A DNA stretch of 38,765 nucleotides from a virus: the IMG/VR virus record IMGVR_UViG_3300042988_002205, positions 1-38,765 of that record; one strand, written 5' to 3'. Made by a program: the position numbers and the translations under genes. Under the pieces are notes generated by a model. The model had not been told where the DNA came from and did no database searches. It saw nothing but the letters and a program-made list of their open reading frames with translations. Positions 30,298 to 38,650 of the stretch are shown piece by piece (position 1 is the first letter of the stretch; every line of letters begins with the position of its first letter).

Positions 30298-30735
30298 ATG
30301 AAATTCGCAAACATCCTGACAAACCAGATCGTTGAACAGGCACAACTGCCGCGCTCTGTCGAAATCAACGGGCAACTCACAACGACCCCTGGACCGGAAG
30401 ATTTCGCGGCCATCGGATGGCGGCGCGTGGTAAATGAGGAAGCACCGGCTGCCGGAATTGTTGTGACGGGCTGGACCATAACGGAAACCGGGCCGCTCAC
30501 GTGTGACCTGACGATAGCAACCAGCGTCACGCAGGCATCGCTGGACGCTGCCGCAGTGGCCAAGCAGAAAGCTGAAGCCCGCGCGTTGCTGGACAGCACT
30601 GACGGACTCGGCAGGCTGTTGTTCACGCTGGGCGACCAGTTGCGCATCCTAATCAATGTGGAACGCTCGCGGCATTCGGCAGCGGCAATCACGTCCCAGC
30701 AGATGGTAGACACATTGCGGGCTGCGCTCCAATGA
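30298..30735 (+). CDS. Hypothetical fibre-associated protein
   Basis: 145 residues. MKFANILTNQIVEQAQLPRSVEINGQ, then GPEDFAAIGWRRVV, then a C-terminal helical segment (AKQKAEARALLDSTDGLGRLLFTLGDQLRILINVER). The layout recalls phage proteins that follow fibre genes and act as fibre tail pieces or chaperones. It is linked to the LamG gene by an ATGA overlap. Confidence 0.6.
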   Translation: MKFANILTNQIVEQAQLPRSVEINGQLTTTPGPEDFAAIGWRRVVNEEAPAAGIVVTGWTITETGPLTCDLTIATSVTQASLDAAAVAKQKAEARALLDSTDGLGRLLFTLGDQLRILINVERSRHSAAAITSQQMVDTLRAALQ

Positions 30736-31496
30736 AGGCTTTTCTGCTTTTACTTTGCTTGGCCTGCTCCGCGTGCGCGCAGTCGCGGATGGTGCAAGAC
30801 ATGTGGCTGCAGGCGGCGCGGCCAACGGCATCGGCATTCACTCCGCCAACTGATGCGCTGGTCGCGTGGTGGAAATTTGACGACGGAACAGGGACCACAG
30901 CAACGGACTCTAGCGGAAATGGAAACACTGGATATTTAACGAACGTAGTGTGGGCAACTCGTGGAGGTTCTGGGTGCGTCAATTTTGCTGGCGGTTCAAC
31001 GAATAGCATTGGGGTTCCAAATCCAGGAGCAGTGTTTGACGGAACAAACATTTCCGTTACGGCATGGGTTAATCGCACGAATATCGGCAGCCTGTATTCA
31101 AGGGTATTGGATAGGGCCTTCAATGGACAGTTTGCATTTTACATTACAGACAGCGAGGCGCCGTCGTTCAAACTTGTTCTGAACGGAGGTTCATTGGACG
31201 TTCCAACCCCTTCACCAACCGGGGGAGCCCCATCAAACACATGGGTGCACATTGCCTGGGTTTTCGATTATACAAAGACAAACCTGCTGGTCTATACCAA
31301 CGGGTCTGTAAATATCAGCAATTACAACCCCACACTGCGCTTGCCGATTGCAAATTCCACATCGGCGATGCGCATTGCAAACCGGGTTGACGTTGGGACC
31401 ACAAGGGAGCTATGCGGGCAGATTGATGAACTGATGGTCTATTCGCGAGCACTGACCGCCGCGGAGGTCCGAACCATTTACAACGGAACGAAATGA
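30732..31496 (+). CDS. Secreted LamG/concanavalin-like lectin domain protein
   Basis: 254 residues. A signal peptide MKAFLLLLCLACSACAQS (AxA-type cleavage likely) is followed by one LamG domain (about 40-250): LVAWWKFDDGTGTTATDSSGNGNTG, VNFAGGSTNSI, ISVTAWVNRTN, WVHIAWVFDYTKTNLLVYTNG, and the closing GQIDELMVYSRALTAAEVRTIYNG, the hallmark ending of the family. Base composition is clearly more AT-rich than its neighbours, a sign of separate origin. It may be a carbohydrate-binding virion tip or a host-type surface protein. Confidence 0.8.
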   Translation: MKAFLLLLCLACSACAQSRMVQDMWLQAARPTASAFTPPTDALVAWWKFDDGTGTTATDSSGNGNTGYLTNVVWATRGGSGCVNFAGGSTNSIGVPNPGAVFDGTNISVTAWVNRTNIGSLYSRVLDRAFNGQFAFYITDSEAPSFKLVLNGGSLDVPTPSPTGGAPSNTWVHIAWVFDYTKTNLLVYTNGSVNISNYNPTLRLPIANSTSAMRIANRVDVGTTRELCGQIDELMVYSRALTAAEVRTIYNGTK

Positions 31497-31529
31497 CCCG
31501 CCTCCAAAAATGGCAGAGCCTCCTCACGT

Positions 31530-31552
31530 CGGCGGCTACGACTTTTTTTTGA
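31530..31552 (+). terminator. Probable terminator after the LamG gene
   Basis: A short stem GTCG / CGAC around a 7-base loop, followed by eight T. The stem is weak but the T-run is long. It separates the fibre/LamG unit from the tail tube genes. Confidence 0.55.
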
Positions 31553-31570
31553 ACTGAACCAATTAACTTT

Positions 31571-31957
31571 ATGGCCACGAACTACATCACGGCAGTTTAC
31601 ACCACCGGCAGCGAAACCTTCACGAAGGTTGACACCTACACGGACGACACGGCGATCGTCATTGACGCCGATCTGACGGCCTCGACGCCGGACACCTGGG
31701 CGGGGGCGATTGATGTCTCCCAACTGGCCTGCCTCATGATCGAGGTGACGGGCGGGGCGGTCACCGTCAAGGCCACGAACTCGGGCGGCGCGACGCTGTT
31801 CGGCGGCGCGGAACTGGCCGCGGGCACCACGCTGATCTACGGCACGCAGGCGCTGGCGGCGGCGGCGCTGGGCGGGTCGGATATCACTGCGCTCTACTTC
31901 GCACCGGGCGCGGCCAACGCGACGGTGAAGATCCGTGGCATCACCAACCTGCTGTGA
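31571..31957 (+). CDS. Hypothetical phage structural protein
   Basis: 128 residues, beta-rich: MATNYITAVYTTGSETFTKVDTYTDDTAIVIDADLTASTPDTWAGAIDV, then LMIEVTGGAVTVKATNSGG, then IRGITNLL. The size, strand pattern and place before the tail tube suggest a small virion component such as a decoration or tail protein. No named family. Confidence 0.5.
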   Translation: MATNYITAVYTTGSETFTKVDTYTDDTAIVIDADLTASTPDTWAGAIDVSQLACLMIEVTGGAVTVKATNSGGATLFGGAELAAGTTLIYGTQALAAAALGGSDITALYFAPGAANATVKIRGITNLL

Positions 31958-31989
31958 ACTGATTTCCCAACCTCGACCCAAGGAATACT

Positions 31990-32430
31990 ATGGCTACGCT
32001 CGTTTCTCCCCGGCTCCCGACTGGTTACGGCACGATGGTCTGGAGCATCCCGTCCTTCACGGAGGGCACCACGTCAATGGGTGCCGCCGTCATTGATTCG
32101 ATCTCCCTCGATGGCGAACCGGAGTTCATCGAGGTGGTCGGCAACCAGGGCCTGGTGGTCGGCCTGCAGCCGCTGCTGGCAACCTCGAACGGCGGGGGCG
32201 GCACGAAGCGGGACGATGAGATGCTGACCGTGACCTGCAAGGCCGGGGCGCTGACGGGCAAGTCCTGGCCGGCGCCGAACACGGTGGTGACGATCTCGGG
32301 AGCGCCGGCCCCGTGGGATCGCATCAATACGAACTGGCTGTGCATGAGCGACCCGCTGAGCGCGACGCAAAAGGCGCACGGGACGATTACGCTCAAGTTC
32401 AAACGCTATTGCGAGATCACCCTGGCCTGA
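31990..32430 (+). CDS. Probable tail tube protein
   Basis: 146 residues starting MATLVSPRLPTGYGTMVWSIPSF. Beta-rich with AVIDSISLDGEPEFIEVVGNQG and a terminal GTITLKFKRYCEIT strand. It sits directly before the tail-chaperone pair and the tape measure, which is the tail tube slot. No sheath gene was seen, so the tail is probably non-contractile. Confidence 0.6.
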   Translation: MATLVSPRLPTGYGTMVWSIPSFTEGTTSMGAAVIDSISLDGEPEFIEVVGNQGLVVGLQPLLATSNGGGGTKRDDEMLTVTCKAGALTGKSWPAPNTVVTISGAPAPWDRINTNWLCMSDPLSATQKAHGTITLKFKRYCEITLA

Positions 32431-32433
32431 CCT

Positions 32434-33060
32434 ATGACCGGCAACGAAGACACGCAGGCGGCAGAGGCAATCGCGGCGGCCCACGCCCGGCACGCTGACC
32501 TCACGCGGGACATCCGCAAGGCCCACGCAAACCCGACGCCGGGGGCGCTGGGGAAGGCGTTCGACATCCCCGCGCCGGATCCGCGCGCGGGGGCGGCGGT
32601 GTTGAAGCGGTTGGGCCGCGAGCTGCGGCCGGTGGTGGCGAGCGATTTCCTGGTGCTGAAGTTGCTGGATTCGCCGCTGCTGAAACAGGCTCAGGGCGCC
32701 GGCCCGGAATCGGCCATCACCGCGGAGGAAATGGCGGCGATGGTCTGGCAGTTCACGACGCCGATCCGAACGGTGCGGGAGATGGCGCACCGGGCCGGGC
32801 GGGCGGGCGTGGAGGAGGCGGCCACGGAGGCGATCCTGGACGCGGTGGCGCCGATGGAATTGCCGGCGATGTTCACGACGTTGCTGGAACATTTCGCGGC
32901 AGCGGCGGCGACGAGCTTGCGCCACGAGGAACCACCCAAGGAGGGTGAGCAGAGGGGAAATTTTCCCCAGACGATCCCGGCGCCGAGGACGGCCTCGGGT
33001 GGTGGCTCAGTTACCTCTGCCGACTCTGCCGGGATTACGGGTTTACTCCGGACTTTGTGA
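32434..33060 (+). CDS. Tail assembly chaperone, zero-frame product (gpG-type)
   Basis: 208 residues. Mostly helical: a basic and helical N-terminus, then RELRPVVASDFLVLKLLDSPLLKQ and ITAEEMAAMVWQFTTPIRTVREM, matching tail chaperones that bind the tape measure. The final 31 residues (after codon 177) read past the slippery site and are low in complexity, whereas the -1 frame there encodes clear protein. This is the shorter product of a G/GT-type pair. Confidence 0.8.
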   Translation: MTGNEDTQAAEAIAAAHARHADLTRDIRKAHANPTPGALGKAFDIPAPDPRAGAAVLKRLGRELRPVVASDFLVLKLLDSPLLKQAQGAGPESAITAEEMAAMVWQFTTPIRTVREMAHRAGRAGVEEAATEAILDAVAPMELPAMFTTLLEHFAAAAATSLRHEEPPKEGEQRGNFPQTIPAPRTASGGGSVTSADSAGITGLLRTL

Positions 33061-33197
33061 TGCACGATCTGCCGCTCAATCAGGGGTTCGCGATGATCGC
33101 CTGGGCCGTCGAGAATGACACGATGGCGCCGGCGCAACGGGTGGGCCTGGGCTACCTGGGGCAGGAACTGGAGCTGATTCGCAAAGGTGCGCAATGA
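32434..33197 (+). CDS. Tail assembly chaperone fusion by -1 frameshift (gpGT-type)
   Basis: The zero frame is read to the slippery site at 32958-32964, then the -1 frame to TGA 33195-33197, giving 254 residues. The -1 segment (EDGLGWWLSYLCRLCRDYGFTPDFVMHDLPLNQGF... ending LGQELELIRKGAQ) is clearly real coding sequence. It ends in an ATGA overlap with the tape measure, as in lambda-like tails. G and GT chaperones guide tail tube assembly around the tape measure. Confidence 0.8.
32958..32964 (+). promoter_or_regulatory. -1 ribosomal frameshift site A_AAT_TTT
   Basis: AAATTTT in the zero frame as A AAT TTT, a textbook X XXY YYZ heptamer. A GC hairpin follows (CCGAGG ACGG CCTCGG, 32983-32998), about 18 bases downstream. 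The -1 frame then opens into 77 codons of protein-like sequence up to the tape-measure start. Confidence 0.82.
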
Positions 33198-34408
33198 ATG
33201 ACCTGACGTTCACGCTGGGGCTGAATCACGCGGCGTTCCTCGCGCGGATGCAGCAGGCGACGCGGTCGCTGTTCGCGTTCACGGCGGCGACGGTGGGCGT
33301 GGGGAGCGCGTTCCGGGCGATGCAGGCGGCAGTGGACAACGGGGGCCGGCTGTTCGACGTGAGCAAGCGGGTTGGCAGCAGCGTGGGGGCGCTGTACCAG
33401 ATGGAGCAGGCGCTCACGCAGGTGGGGCAATCTGCGGAGTCGGCAGGGTCGCTGATCATGCGGATGCAACGACTGGCCGGCGACCCGGACGCGGCGAAAA
33501 AACTGCGGCGGATCGGCATTGATCCCGAGGCGTTCGGCAGGGCGGACGCGGGCACGCAGACGCAGGTGGCGGCGCGGGCGCTCGCGAAGCTGGGGGCGTC
33601 CCAACAGGCCGCGATGGCGTTCTCGATTTTCGGGCGGGAGGGGGCGGCAGGGATTCTGGCGATCACGCGGTCGCTGGACGATTTCAACGCTTCGATGGAG
33701 CAGACGAAAGAGGATGCGGCGGTGTGGGAAAAGAACGCGGCGCGGTTCGATGAATTGGGGGACAAGCTGAAGGCGCTGCAGGCAAACGTGGGGACGTTCT
33801 TCGCGCAGGTTGCCGGGGGGCTGTTTGACGTGTTCGACGTGGCGAGCAACGCGATCAATGCGGGGAGCTATTTTGAGTTGCTGGCGGAGGGGTTCAAGGG
33901 GCTTTGGAACTACGTCATCGATCTGGGGGTGGCAGCGGCGGCGGCGGTGGGCGAGGCGTTTTACGCGCAGGTGGCTCAGATGGGTGAGCAGTTGATGCGA
34001 CTGGTCCAGGCGGCCAAGGCGATCCCGATCATCGGCAACGGTGCATACGCGGCGGAGGCGTTGCTAAAGAATGCGGGCGCCCGGTCGGAGACGTTTGGCA
34101 AGGTGAAGGACGCGGCGCTGGCGAATAGCAGCACGGCGTTCGATGCGTTCAAGGCGATGTTCGAGAGTTTCAAAAGCCCGGCAGCGGTGGCAGCGGCCAG
34201 CGCGGCGGGCGGGACGGGGGAGTTGGGCTCAGATAAGGCGGAGAAGCGCGTGCAGGTGACGGACCTGGAGCGGATGGGTTTCGTCATGGGCGGGGGCGGA
34301 AACCCGATGCTGGACACGTCGCGGCGGACAGCGAAGGCAACCGAACGCACGGCCAAGGCGGTGGAGCAACTCCTCCAGCGCGGCGGCGGGGAACCGGTGA
34401 ACGTCTGA
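33194..34408 (+). CDS. Tape measure protein (short)
   Basis: 404 residues. A helical N-terminus (MNDLTFTLGLNHAAFLARMQQATRSLFAF) leads to LFDVSKRVGSSVGALYQMEQALTQVGQSAESAGSLIMRMQR, the usual tape-measure motif near the N-terminus. Hydrophobic helical stretches at about 195-260 fit membrane insertion at injection. Using the general rule of about 0.15 nm of tail per residue, the tail would be near 60 nm (inference). ATGA overlap with the GT end. It is short compared with Mu-like siphoviruses. Confidence 0.8.
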   Translation: MNDLTFTLGLNHAAFLARMQQATRSLFAFTAATVGVGSAFRAMQAAVDNGGRLFDVSKRVGSSVGALYQMEQALTQVGQSAESAGSLIMRMQRLAGDPDAAKKLRRIGIDPEAFGRADAGTQTQVAARALAKLGASQQAAMAFSIFGREGAAGILAITRSLDDFNASMEQTKEDAAVWEKNAARFDELGDKLKALQANVGTFFAQVAGGLFDVFDVASNAINAGSYFELLAEGFKGLWNYVIDLGVAAAAAVGEAFYAQVAQMGEQLMRLVQAAKAIPIIGNGAYAAEALLKNAGARSETFGKVKDAALANSSTAFDAFKAMFESFKSPAAVAAASAAGGTGELGSDKAEKRVQVTDLERMGFVMGGGGNPMLDTSRRTAKATERTAKAVEQLLQRGGGEPVNV

Positions 34409-34411
34409 CCT

Positions 34412-35128
34412 ATGGCCACGCTTGCCTCATATCGCGGGACGGATTTCGTGGAGCTGCCGGACAGCCCGACCTATCACTTCGGGGAGCGGCCGACGCTGAC
34501 GCGGCGCTGGCATGGCACCTACACGCAGATCCTCGCGCAGATGCCGACCATCGGCGCGGTGGATGGCTCGTGGACGGTGCGGTCGGTGGATCCGCAGAAG
34601 CAGCCGGGGGATCAGGGGATCGTGACGGTGATTTACGAGGGGACGGGGTCGGGCATCGGGGACAACACTTTGCCGAGCGACGAGGCGGACTTGCAGGGGA
34701 GCGACATGAGCCCGCGGATCGAGCGGCACGAGAACTACGCGGCGCTAACCGACGCAGCGCGTGCGCTGGTTCGGACGGCGGTGGATTCGCCGGAGGAAGC
34801 GGCCCGGACGGCGGCGCTGGCGGACCTGGCGGCAAACGCGGTTGCGCTGGAGCTGGTGGCGAAGTTGCTGAAGGGGATCGAGACGTTTTACCGGGCGAGC
34901 TACACGTACACCTGGACCTCGTTTTACTGGTCGTTCCCGCCGGCCACAGTGGGGGGCGCCCGGCAGTCGCCGCAAGGGCCTTACGCGGCCTACCTGGCGA
35001 CGCTGACGGGGTTCGAGTGGCTGCGGACGGCGGACAGCATTTCCGGGGTGGGGATGTACCGCATCACGCGCACTTGGATGGGGGCGCCGGGCGGGCATTG
35101 GGACGCGGACATCTACCCTGCGCTGTGA
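34412..35128 (+). CDS. Probable tail protein
   Basis: 238 residues starting MATLASYRGTDFVELPDSPTYHFGERPTLTRRWHGTYTQIL, with beta-rich N-terminal and helical middle parts and GVGMYRITRTWMGAPGGHWDADIYPAL at the end. It follows the tape measure within 3 bases, a typical distal-tail position. No motif that fixes the role. Confidence 0.55.
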   Translation: MATLASYRGTDFVELPDSPTYHFGERPTLTRRWHGTYTQILAQMPTIGAVDGSWTVRSVDPQKQPGDQGIVTVIYEGTGSGIGDNTLPSDEADLQGSDMSPRIERHENYAALTDAARALVRTAVDSPEEAARTAALADLAANAVALELVAKLLKGIETFYRASYTYTWTSFYWSFPPATVGGARQSPQGPYAAYLATLTGFEWLRTADSISGVGMYRITRTWMGAPGGHWDADIYPAL

Positions 35129-35129
35129 C

Positions 35130-35606
35130 ATGGGCAAGCCTTTGATCACGGTCCCGCAGAAGGGGGAAAAGGTTTCATCGCTCTGGCGGCATGTCGCGGC
35201 GAACGCGCGGGCGCAGGCGGCCTCGGCATCGGAACTGGCCGCCTTGACTGGCACGCGCCAGCCGCGGAGGCCAATGGATGTCACGGGGAGCGGCGCGGTG
35301 CGGTGGGTGGAAATTGACGGGATCGCGGACCTCGGGAGCGACAAGGTTTCCGTGGAGCTGGATGGCGAGAGCGTGGACGCGGCGATCCCTTACCTGCTGC
35401 GGACGGCGCCGACGGCGAATCATTTTCGGATGCCGGAATTTGCGGCGGGGCAGTGGGTGGCGATCGTGCAGCCGGTGGAGGGCACGGGGATCGTCGGGGT
35501 GACCTGGCTGGTGCTGGAGGAGGGGCGGAATTGGGCGGCGACGCTGGAGATCTGCGATGGGCTTTACGCGGATTTCGTGATGTCGCCGACGAGGGAGACG
35601 CCGTGA
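35130..35606 (+). CDS. Hypothetical tail-tip protein
   Basis: 158 residues. A helical N-terminus (VSSLWRHVAANARAQAASASELAALTG), then a beta-rich body (AVRWVEIDGIADLGSDKVSVELDGESVDAAIPYLL). It starts 1 base after the previous stop and overlaps the methyltransferase GTG. The role is guessed from position only. Confidence 0.5.
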   Translation: MGKPLITVPQKGEKVSSLWRHVAANARAQAASASELAALTGTRQPRRPMDVTGSGAVRWVEIDGIADLGSDKVSVELDGESVDAAIPYLLRTAPTANHFRMPEFAAGQWVAIVQPVEGTGIVGVTWLVLEEGRNWAATLEICDGLYADFVMSPTRETP

Positions 35607-36949
35607 GCCGGTGGGAGATCATTGAGGGGGACTGCATGGACGGGATGGACCGCATGGACGCGGGGAGTGTGGATGCCGTCGTGTGTGATCCGCCCTATGG
35701 GCTGTCGTTCATGGGGAAGAATTGGGATCATGGGGTGCCGGGGCCGGCGTTCTGGACGGCGGCGCTGCGGGTGGCGAAACCGGGGGCGCATCTGCTGGCG
35801 TTCGGGGGGACACGGACTTTCCACCGGCTGGCCTGCGCCATCGAGGACGCGGGGTGGGAGATTCGGGACACGCTGGGGTGGCTGTACGGAAGCGGGTTTC
35901 CGAAGTCGCTGGATGTGGGGAAGGCAATTGACAAGGCGGCGGGGGCGGAGAGGAAGATCGTTGGCCGGCGAGTCTATGGCGACGGGCGGGAGTCGCGAAT
36001 TGACGCGGAGGCCAACGCGCTGCGCAATGATGGTTACTCCCGGCCTTGGCGAGACGATCCCGAGGCCGTGGCGAGAAACCACAGCGAAACCGCACCAGCA
36101 ACAAAGGAGGCTTGCAAGTGGGATGGTTGGGGCACTGCTCTCAAACCGGCTTGGGAGCCGATCATCCTGGCGCGCAAACCGCTAGCGGGCACGGTCGCGG
36201 AAAATGTCCTTGCCCACGGGACGGGCGGGATCAATGTGGATGGGGGACGGGTGGGGCTGAATGGCTGGAAAAGGCAAGGCGGGGCGGCCGGAAAAGGTTT
36301 CAAAACCGGAAAGTTCATGGGGGCGATGGGCGCCGGGGAACCAACTTTGAAATTCGCCTTTTCATCCTCCGCCAAAGGCCGGTGGCCGGCGAATGTTTTG
36401 CACGACGGGAGCGCGGAGGTGCTGGGGGTGTTTCCGAAGACGAAAAGCGGGGCCAGAAACCCTGGGCGCAGTGCGAAAGTTTCAACTGAACACTGGCGCA
36501 TGGGTGTTGCCGGGTCAGCCGCCAGCGAAGGCTCGGCGGCGCGGTTTTTTTACTGTGCGAAGGCGAGCAAGGCGGACCGCGATGCGGGGTGCGAGGGAGG
36601 CCACGATTTCACGGAAAGCGATGGACACCTGTGCATCGGCCACCCTGGGGCGCCGACATTCTGCAAGAAGTGCGGCATTCTCGAAGTCGAGGCCGGCGGA
36701 AAACCGTGCGGCCCGAACCCCAATCGCCGCAACCATCACCCGACCGTCAAGCCGACCACATTGATGCGTTACCTGTGCCGGCTCATCACCCCGCCGGGCG
36801 GGTTGATCCTGGACCCATTCGCGGGGTCAGGGTCCACGGGGAAGGCGGCGCTGCTGGAGGGGTTCCGGTTCGTGGGGATCGAGCGGGAGGCGGAGTATTG
36901 CGGCATCGCGGGGGCGCGGCTGGCGGCGGCAGAAGGGGAGGGGAACTGA
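35603..36949 (+). CDS. DNA methyltransferase, N6-adenine/N4-cytosine type, beta class
   Basis: 448 residues from GTG 35603. Catalytic motif IV DPPY (about 30-33, CDPPYGLSFMGKNWD) comes first and AdoMet motif I LILDPFAGSGSTG (about 409-421) last, the beta-class order. The middle holds a long recognition region with a Cys/His cluster (CIGHPGAPTFCKKC, about 350-365) that may bind zinc. TLGWLYGSGFPKSLDV is the usual motif after the DPPY. It likely modifies phage DNA against restriction. A methylase inside the tail module is unusual. Translation couples to the previous gene by GTGA. Confidence 0.88.
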   Translation: MSRWEIIEGDCMDGMDRMDAGSVDAVVCDPPYGLSFMGKNWDHGVPGPAFWTAALRVAKPGAHLLAFGGTRTFHRLACAIEDAGWEIRDTLGWLYGSGFPKSLDVGKAIDKAAGAERKIVGRRVYGDGRESRIDAEANALRNDGYSRPWRDDPEAVARNHSETAPATKEACKWDGWGTALKPAWEPIILARKPLAGTVAENVLAHGTGGINVDGGRVGLNGWKRQGGAAGKGFKTGKFMGAMGAGEPTLKFAFSSSAKGRWPANVLHDGSAEVLGVFPKTKSGARNPGRSAKVSTEHWRMGVAGSAASEGSAARFFYCAKASKADRDAGCEGGHDFTESDGHLCIGHPGAPTFCKKCGILEVEAGGKPCGPNPNRRNHHPTVKPTTLMRYLCRLITPPGGLILDPFAGSGSTGKAALLEGFRFVGIEREAEYCGIAGARLAAAEGEGN

Positions 36950-36950
36950 C

Positions 36951-38342
36951 ATGGGGACGCCCATCGGAAAAATCGGGCCGTGCTGCTGCGCGGACATCGG
37001 AGAGTGCTCGCTGCTGCGGGTTTCGGCGGCTTTGCGGTGGGCCGGGTGGACGGCGTTTAACCTGAATCCGGCGTCGGACGTTGTTACGGTGCGTTACCGC
37101 AATGTGGTGGTGACGGATGTTTTGCAGGTGGTGGGGGATTACGAGGCGTTCATTTTCACGCGTCCGCCCACGCAGGAGGAGATTGACGCCGGCTACTACG
37201 AGATCCCCGACCGCGTGGGCATGTCTTCATGGACCTCTTCGGCGACGGAATACCCGATGTTCAACGATGAGTTCGGGGTGGGGATCAACTGGATTTACGG
37301 GCACTTCGAGGTCGAGCGGGAAATCACGGGTCGGCTCTGGGGGGACACAGCGACTACGGCCTGGCGACCCATCGGGCCATCGAGCTATTGCTACCTGTCG
37401 AACGGGGATGGCTACGCGGATACGATCTGGCCAACTGAGGGCTTGCAGACGGGCTTCGGGTGTTCGCCGTTCGTGCCGCCGCAGTTCGTCCGCATGGATG
37501 CGCATTGTGTGGCGCCGTTTTACGAGCTGCTGAGCACGCAACTGACGGGGTGCGATTGCCCGTCGGATTGCGAGGGGACGGTGACGGATTGGCTGGCGGT
37601 GGATGGCAGCGGGTTCCTCACGATGGGGGTGGGGTGCCCGGCAGGGACTCCGACTTACCCGAATCCGTGGGAGTTGGATGGGGCCGGCAGCGGGAACTGG
37701 AAAACGAATTTGAGCAAGGTGGCTTACGACACCCTTTTTGCCGGGCTGGCGGCGGGGACGCCGGACGTGGGCTATCCGCAGGTGAGCGAGGACGGGCTGA
37801 CGATGGTGTGCCGGTGGACGGGGTCGAGCCCGGCGGATGTGCTGACGCGGACGTGGGTGCTGTCGGAACCGTGGACGTTGGAGGAGGCGGAGGCGGCTTG
37901 CCGGGCGCTGCTGCTGAAGGTGCCGCTGGTGGCGGGGGGGGAGTTCTACGCTTGCGACGGGTCAACGATCACGCTGGGCTGCGGGGAGGGTGAGACGGAT
38001 CGGGTGGGCGTGACGGAGGACCCGGTTTGCGTGGACGGGACGGTGGTGCAGGAGTTCACGGTGGGGCCGGAGTCGGATGCGTGGGGGGCGACGCTGGGGG
38101 ACGAGTTTCTTTCTGCCCGTACACGGGTGCCGGCGGCGGGGCCGGGGTGCGGGGCTTACATCATTTTGACCAAGTCGGTGGCAGACCTGGGGGCAGGGGA
38201 CATCTGCGAAGTGGAACACACTTGGACGGATGACGTGAGCGAGGCGACGGAGGGGGCGCCGGATTGCGCAGCGGTGCTGGCTGGGGTGCTGACATCGAGC
38301 CCGCCGTCCACCTGGTGGGGGCATACTTACTGGCAGGCTTGA
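36951..38342 (+). CDS. Cys-rich phage protein, probable tail component
   Basis: 463 residues with an unusual number of Cys (GPCCCADIGECSL near the start, GCDCPSDCEG, GCGEG and more). Repeated W/Y-rich segments and DGSGFLTMG-type turns suggest several small beta domains. No family recognised. It is adjacent to the methyltransferase and near the end of the late operon, so a virion tail-tip or fibre role is likely. Many Cys pairs could hold disulfides or zinc. Confidence 0.5.
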   Translation: MGTPIGKIGPCCCADIGECSLLRVSAALRWAGWTAFNLNPASDVVTVRYRNVVVTDVLQVVGDYEAFIFTRPPTQEEIDAGYYEIPDRVGMSSWTSSATEYPMFNDEFGVGINWIYGHFEVEREITGRLWGDTATTAWRPIGPSSYCYLSNGDGYADTIWPTEGLQTGFGCSPFVPPQFVRMDAHCVAPFYELLSTQLTGCDCPSDCEGTVTDWLAVDGSGFLTMGVGCPAGTPTYPNPWELDGAGSGNWKTNLSKVAYDTLFAGLAAGTPDVGYPQVSEDGLTMVCRWTGSSPADVLTRTWVLSEPWTLEEAEAACRALLLKVPLVAGGEFYACDGSTITLGCGEGETDRVGVTEDPVCVDGTVVQEFTVGPESDAWGATLGDEFLSARTRVPAAGPGCGAYIILTKSVADLGAGDICEVEHTWTDDVSEATEGAPDCAAVLAGVLTSSPPSTWWGHTYWQA

Positions 38343-38343
38343 T

Positions 38344-38604
38344 ATGAGGCTGCCGCTGGGTCCACGCGGGGAGGTTGCGGGGCGGTCGCAAGGGCTGCGC
38401 AGGGGGGCGGCAGGGCGCCGGCAGGAGGGCCTTGGGGACGCGGTGGAGCGGTGGCTCAGGCCGGCGGTGCGATGGTCAGACCGGAGGCTGGGGACACGGC
38501 TGACGGGGTGCGCTGGGTGCCGGATGCGGAAGGCGCGGCTGAATGCGGCTGGGGGGTGGGTGCGGAGGTGGTTAGCGTGGCTTTGGAGTGCATTGCGCGG
38601 GTAG
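38344..38604 (+). CDS. Small CxxC protein of the late operon end
   Basis: 86 residues. It contains GLGDAVERWLRP and, later, TGCAGCRMRKARLN, the pattern C-x-x-C-x-x-R-x-x-x-L-N of small phage proteins that follow tail genes. Very Arg/Trp rich. The role is unknown. Last plus-strand gene of the prophage, about 10 bases before the end repeats. Confidence 0.55.
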   Translation: MRLPLGPRGEVAGRSQGLRRGAAGRRQEGLGDAVERWLRPAVRWSDRRLGTRLTGCAGCRMRKARLNAAGGWVRRWLAWLWSALRG

Positions 38605-38612
38605 GGCTACGG

Positions 38613-38645
38613 CACCCTTTTGCGGCTGGCTGCCACCCTTTTGCG
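38613..38645. repeat. Direct repeat CACCCTTTTGCG x2, candidate right-end transposase sites
   Basis: Two exact 12-base copies (38613-38624 and 38634-38645) at 21-base spacing, about two helical turns, like adjacent R1/R2 sites of Mu. The inverted left match is at 152-163. They lie between the last phage gene and a host-type gene end. Confidence 0.5.
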
Positions 38646-38650
38646 CGAGC

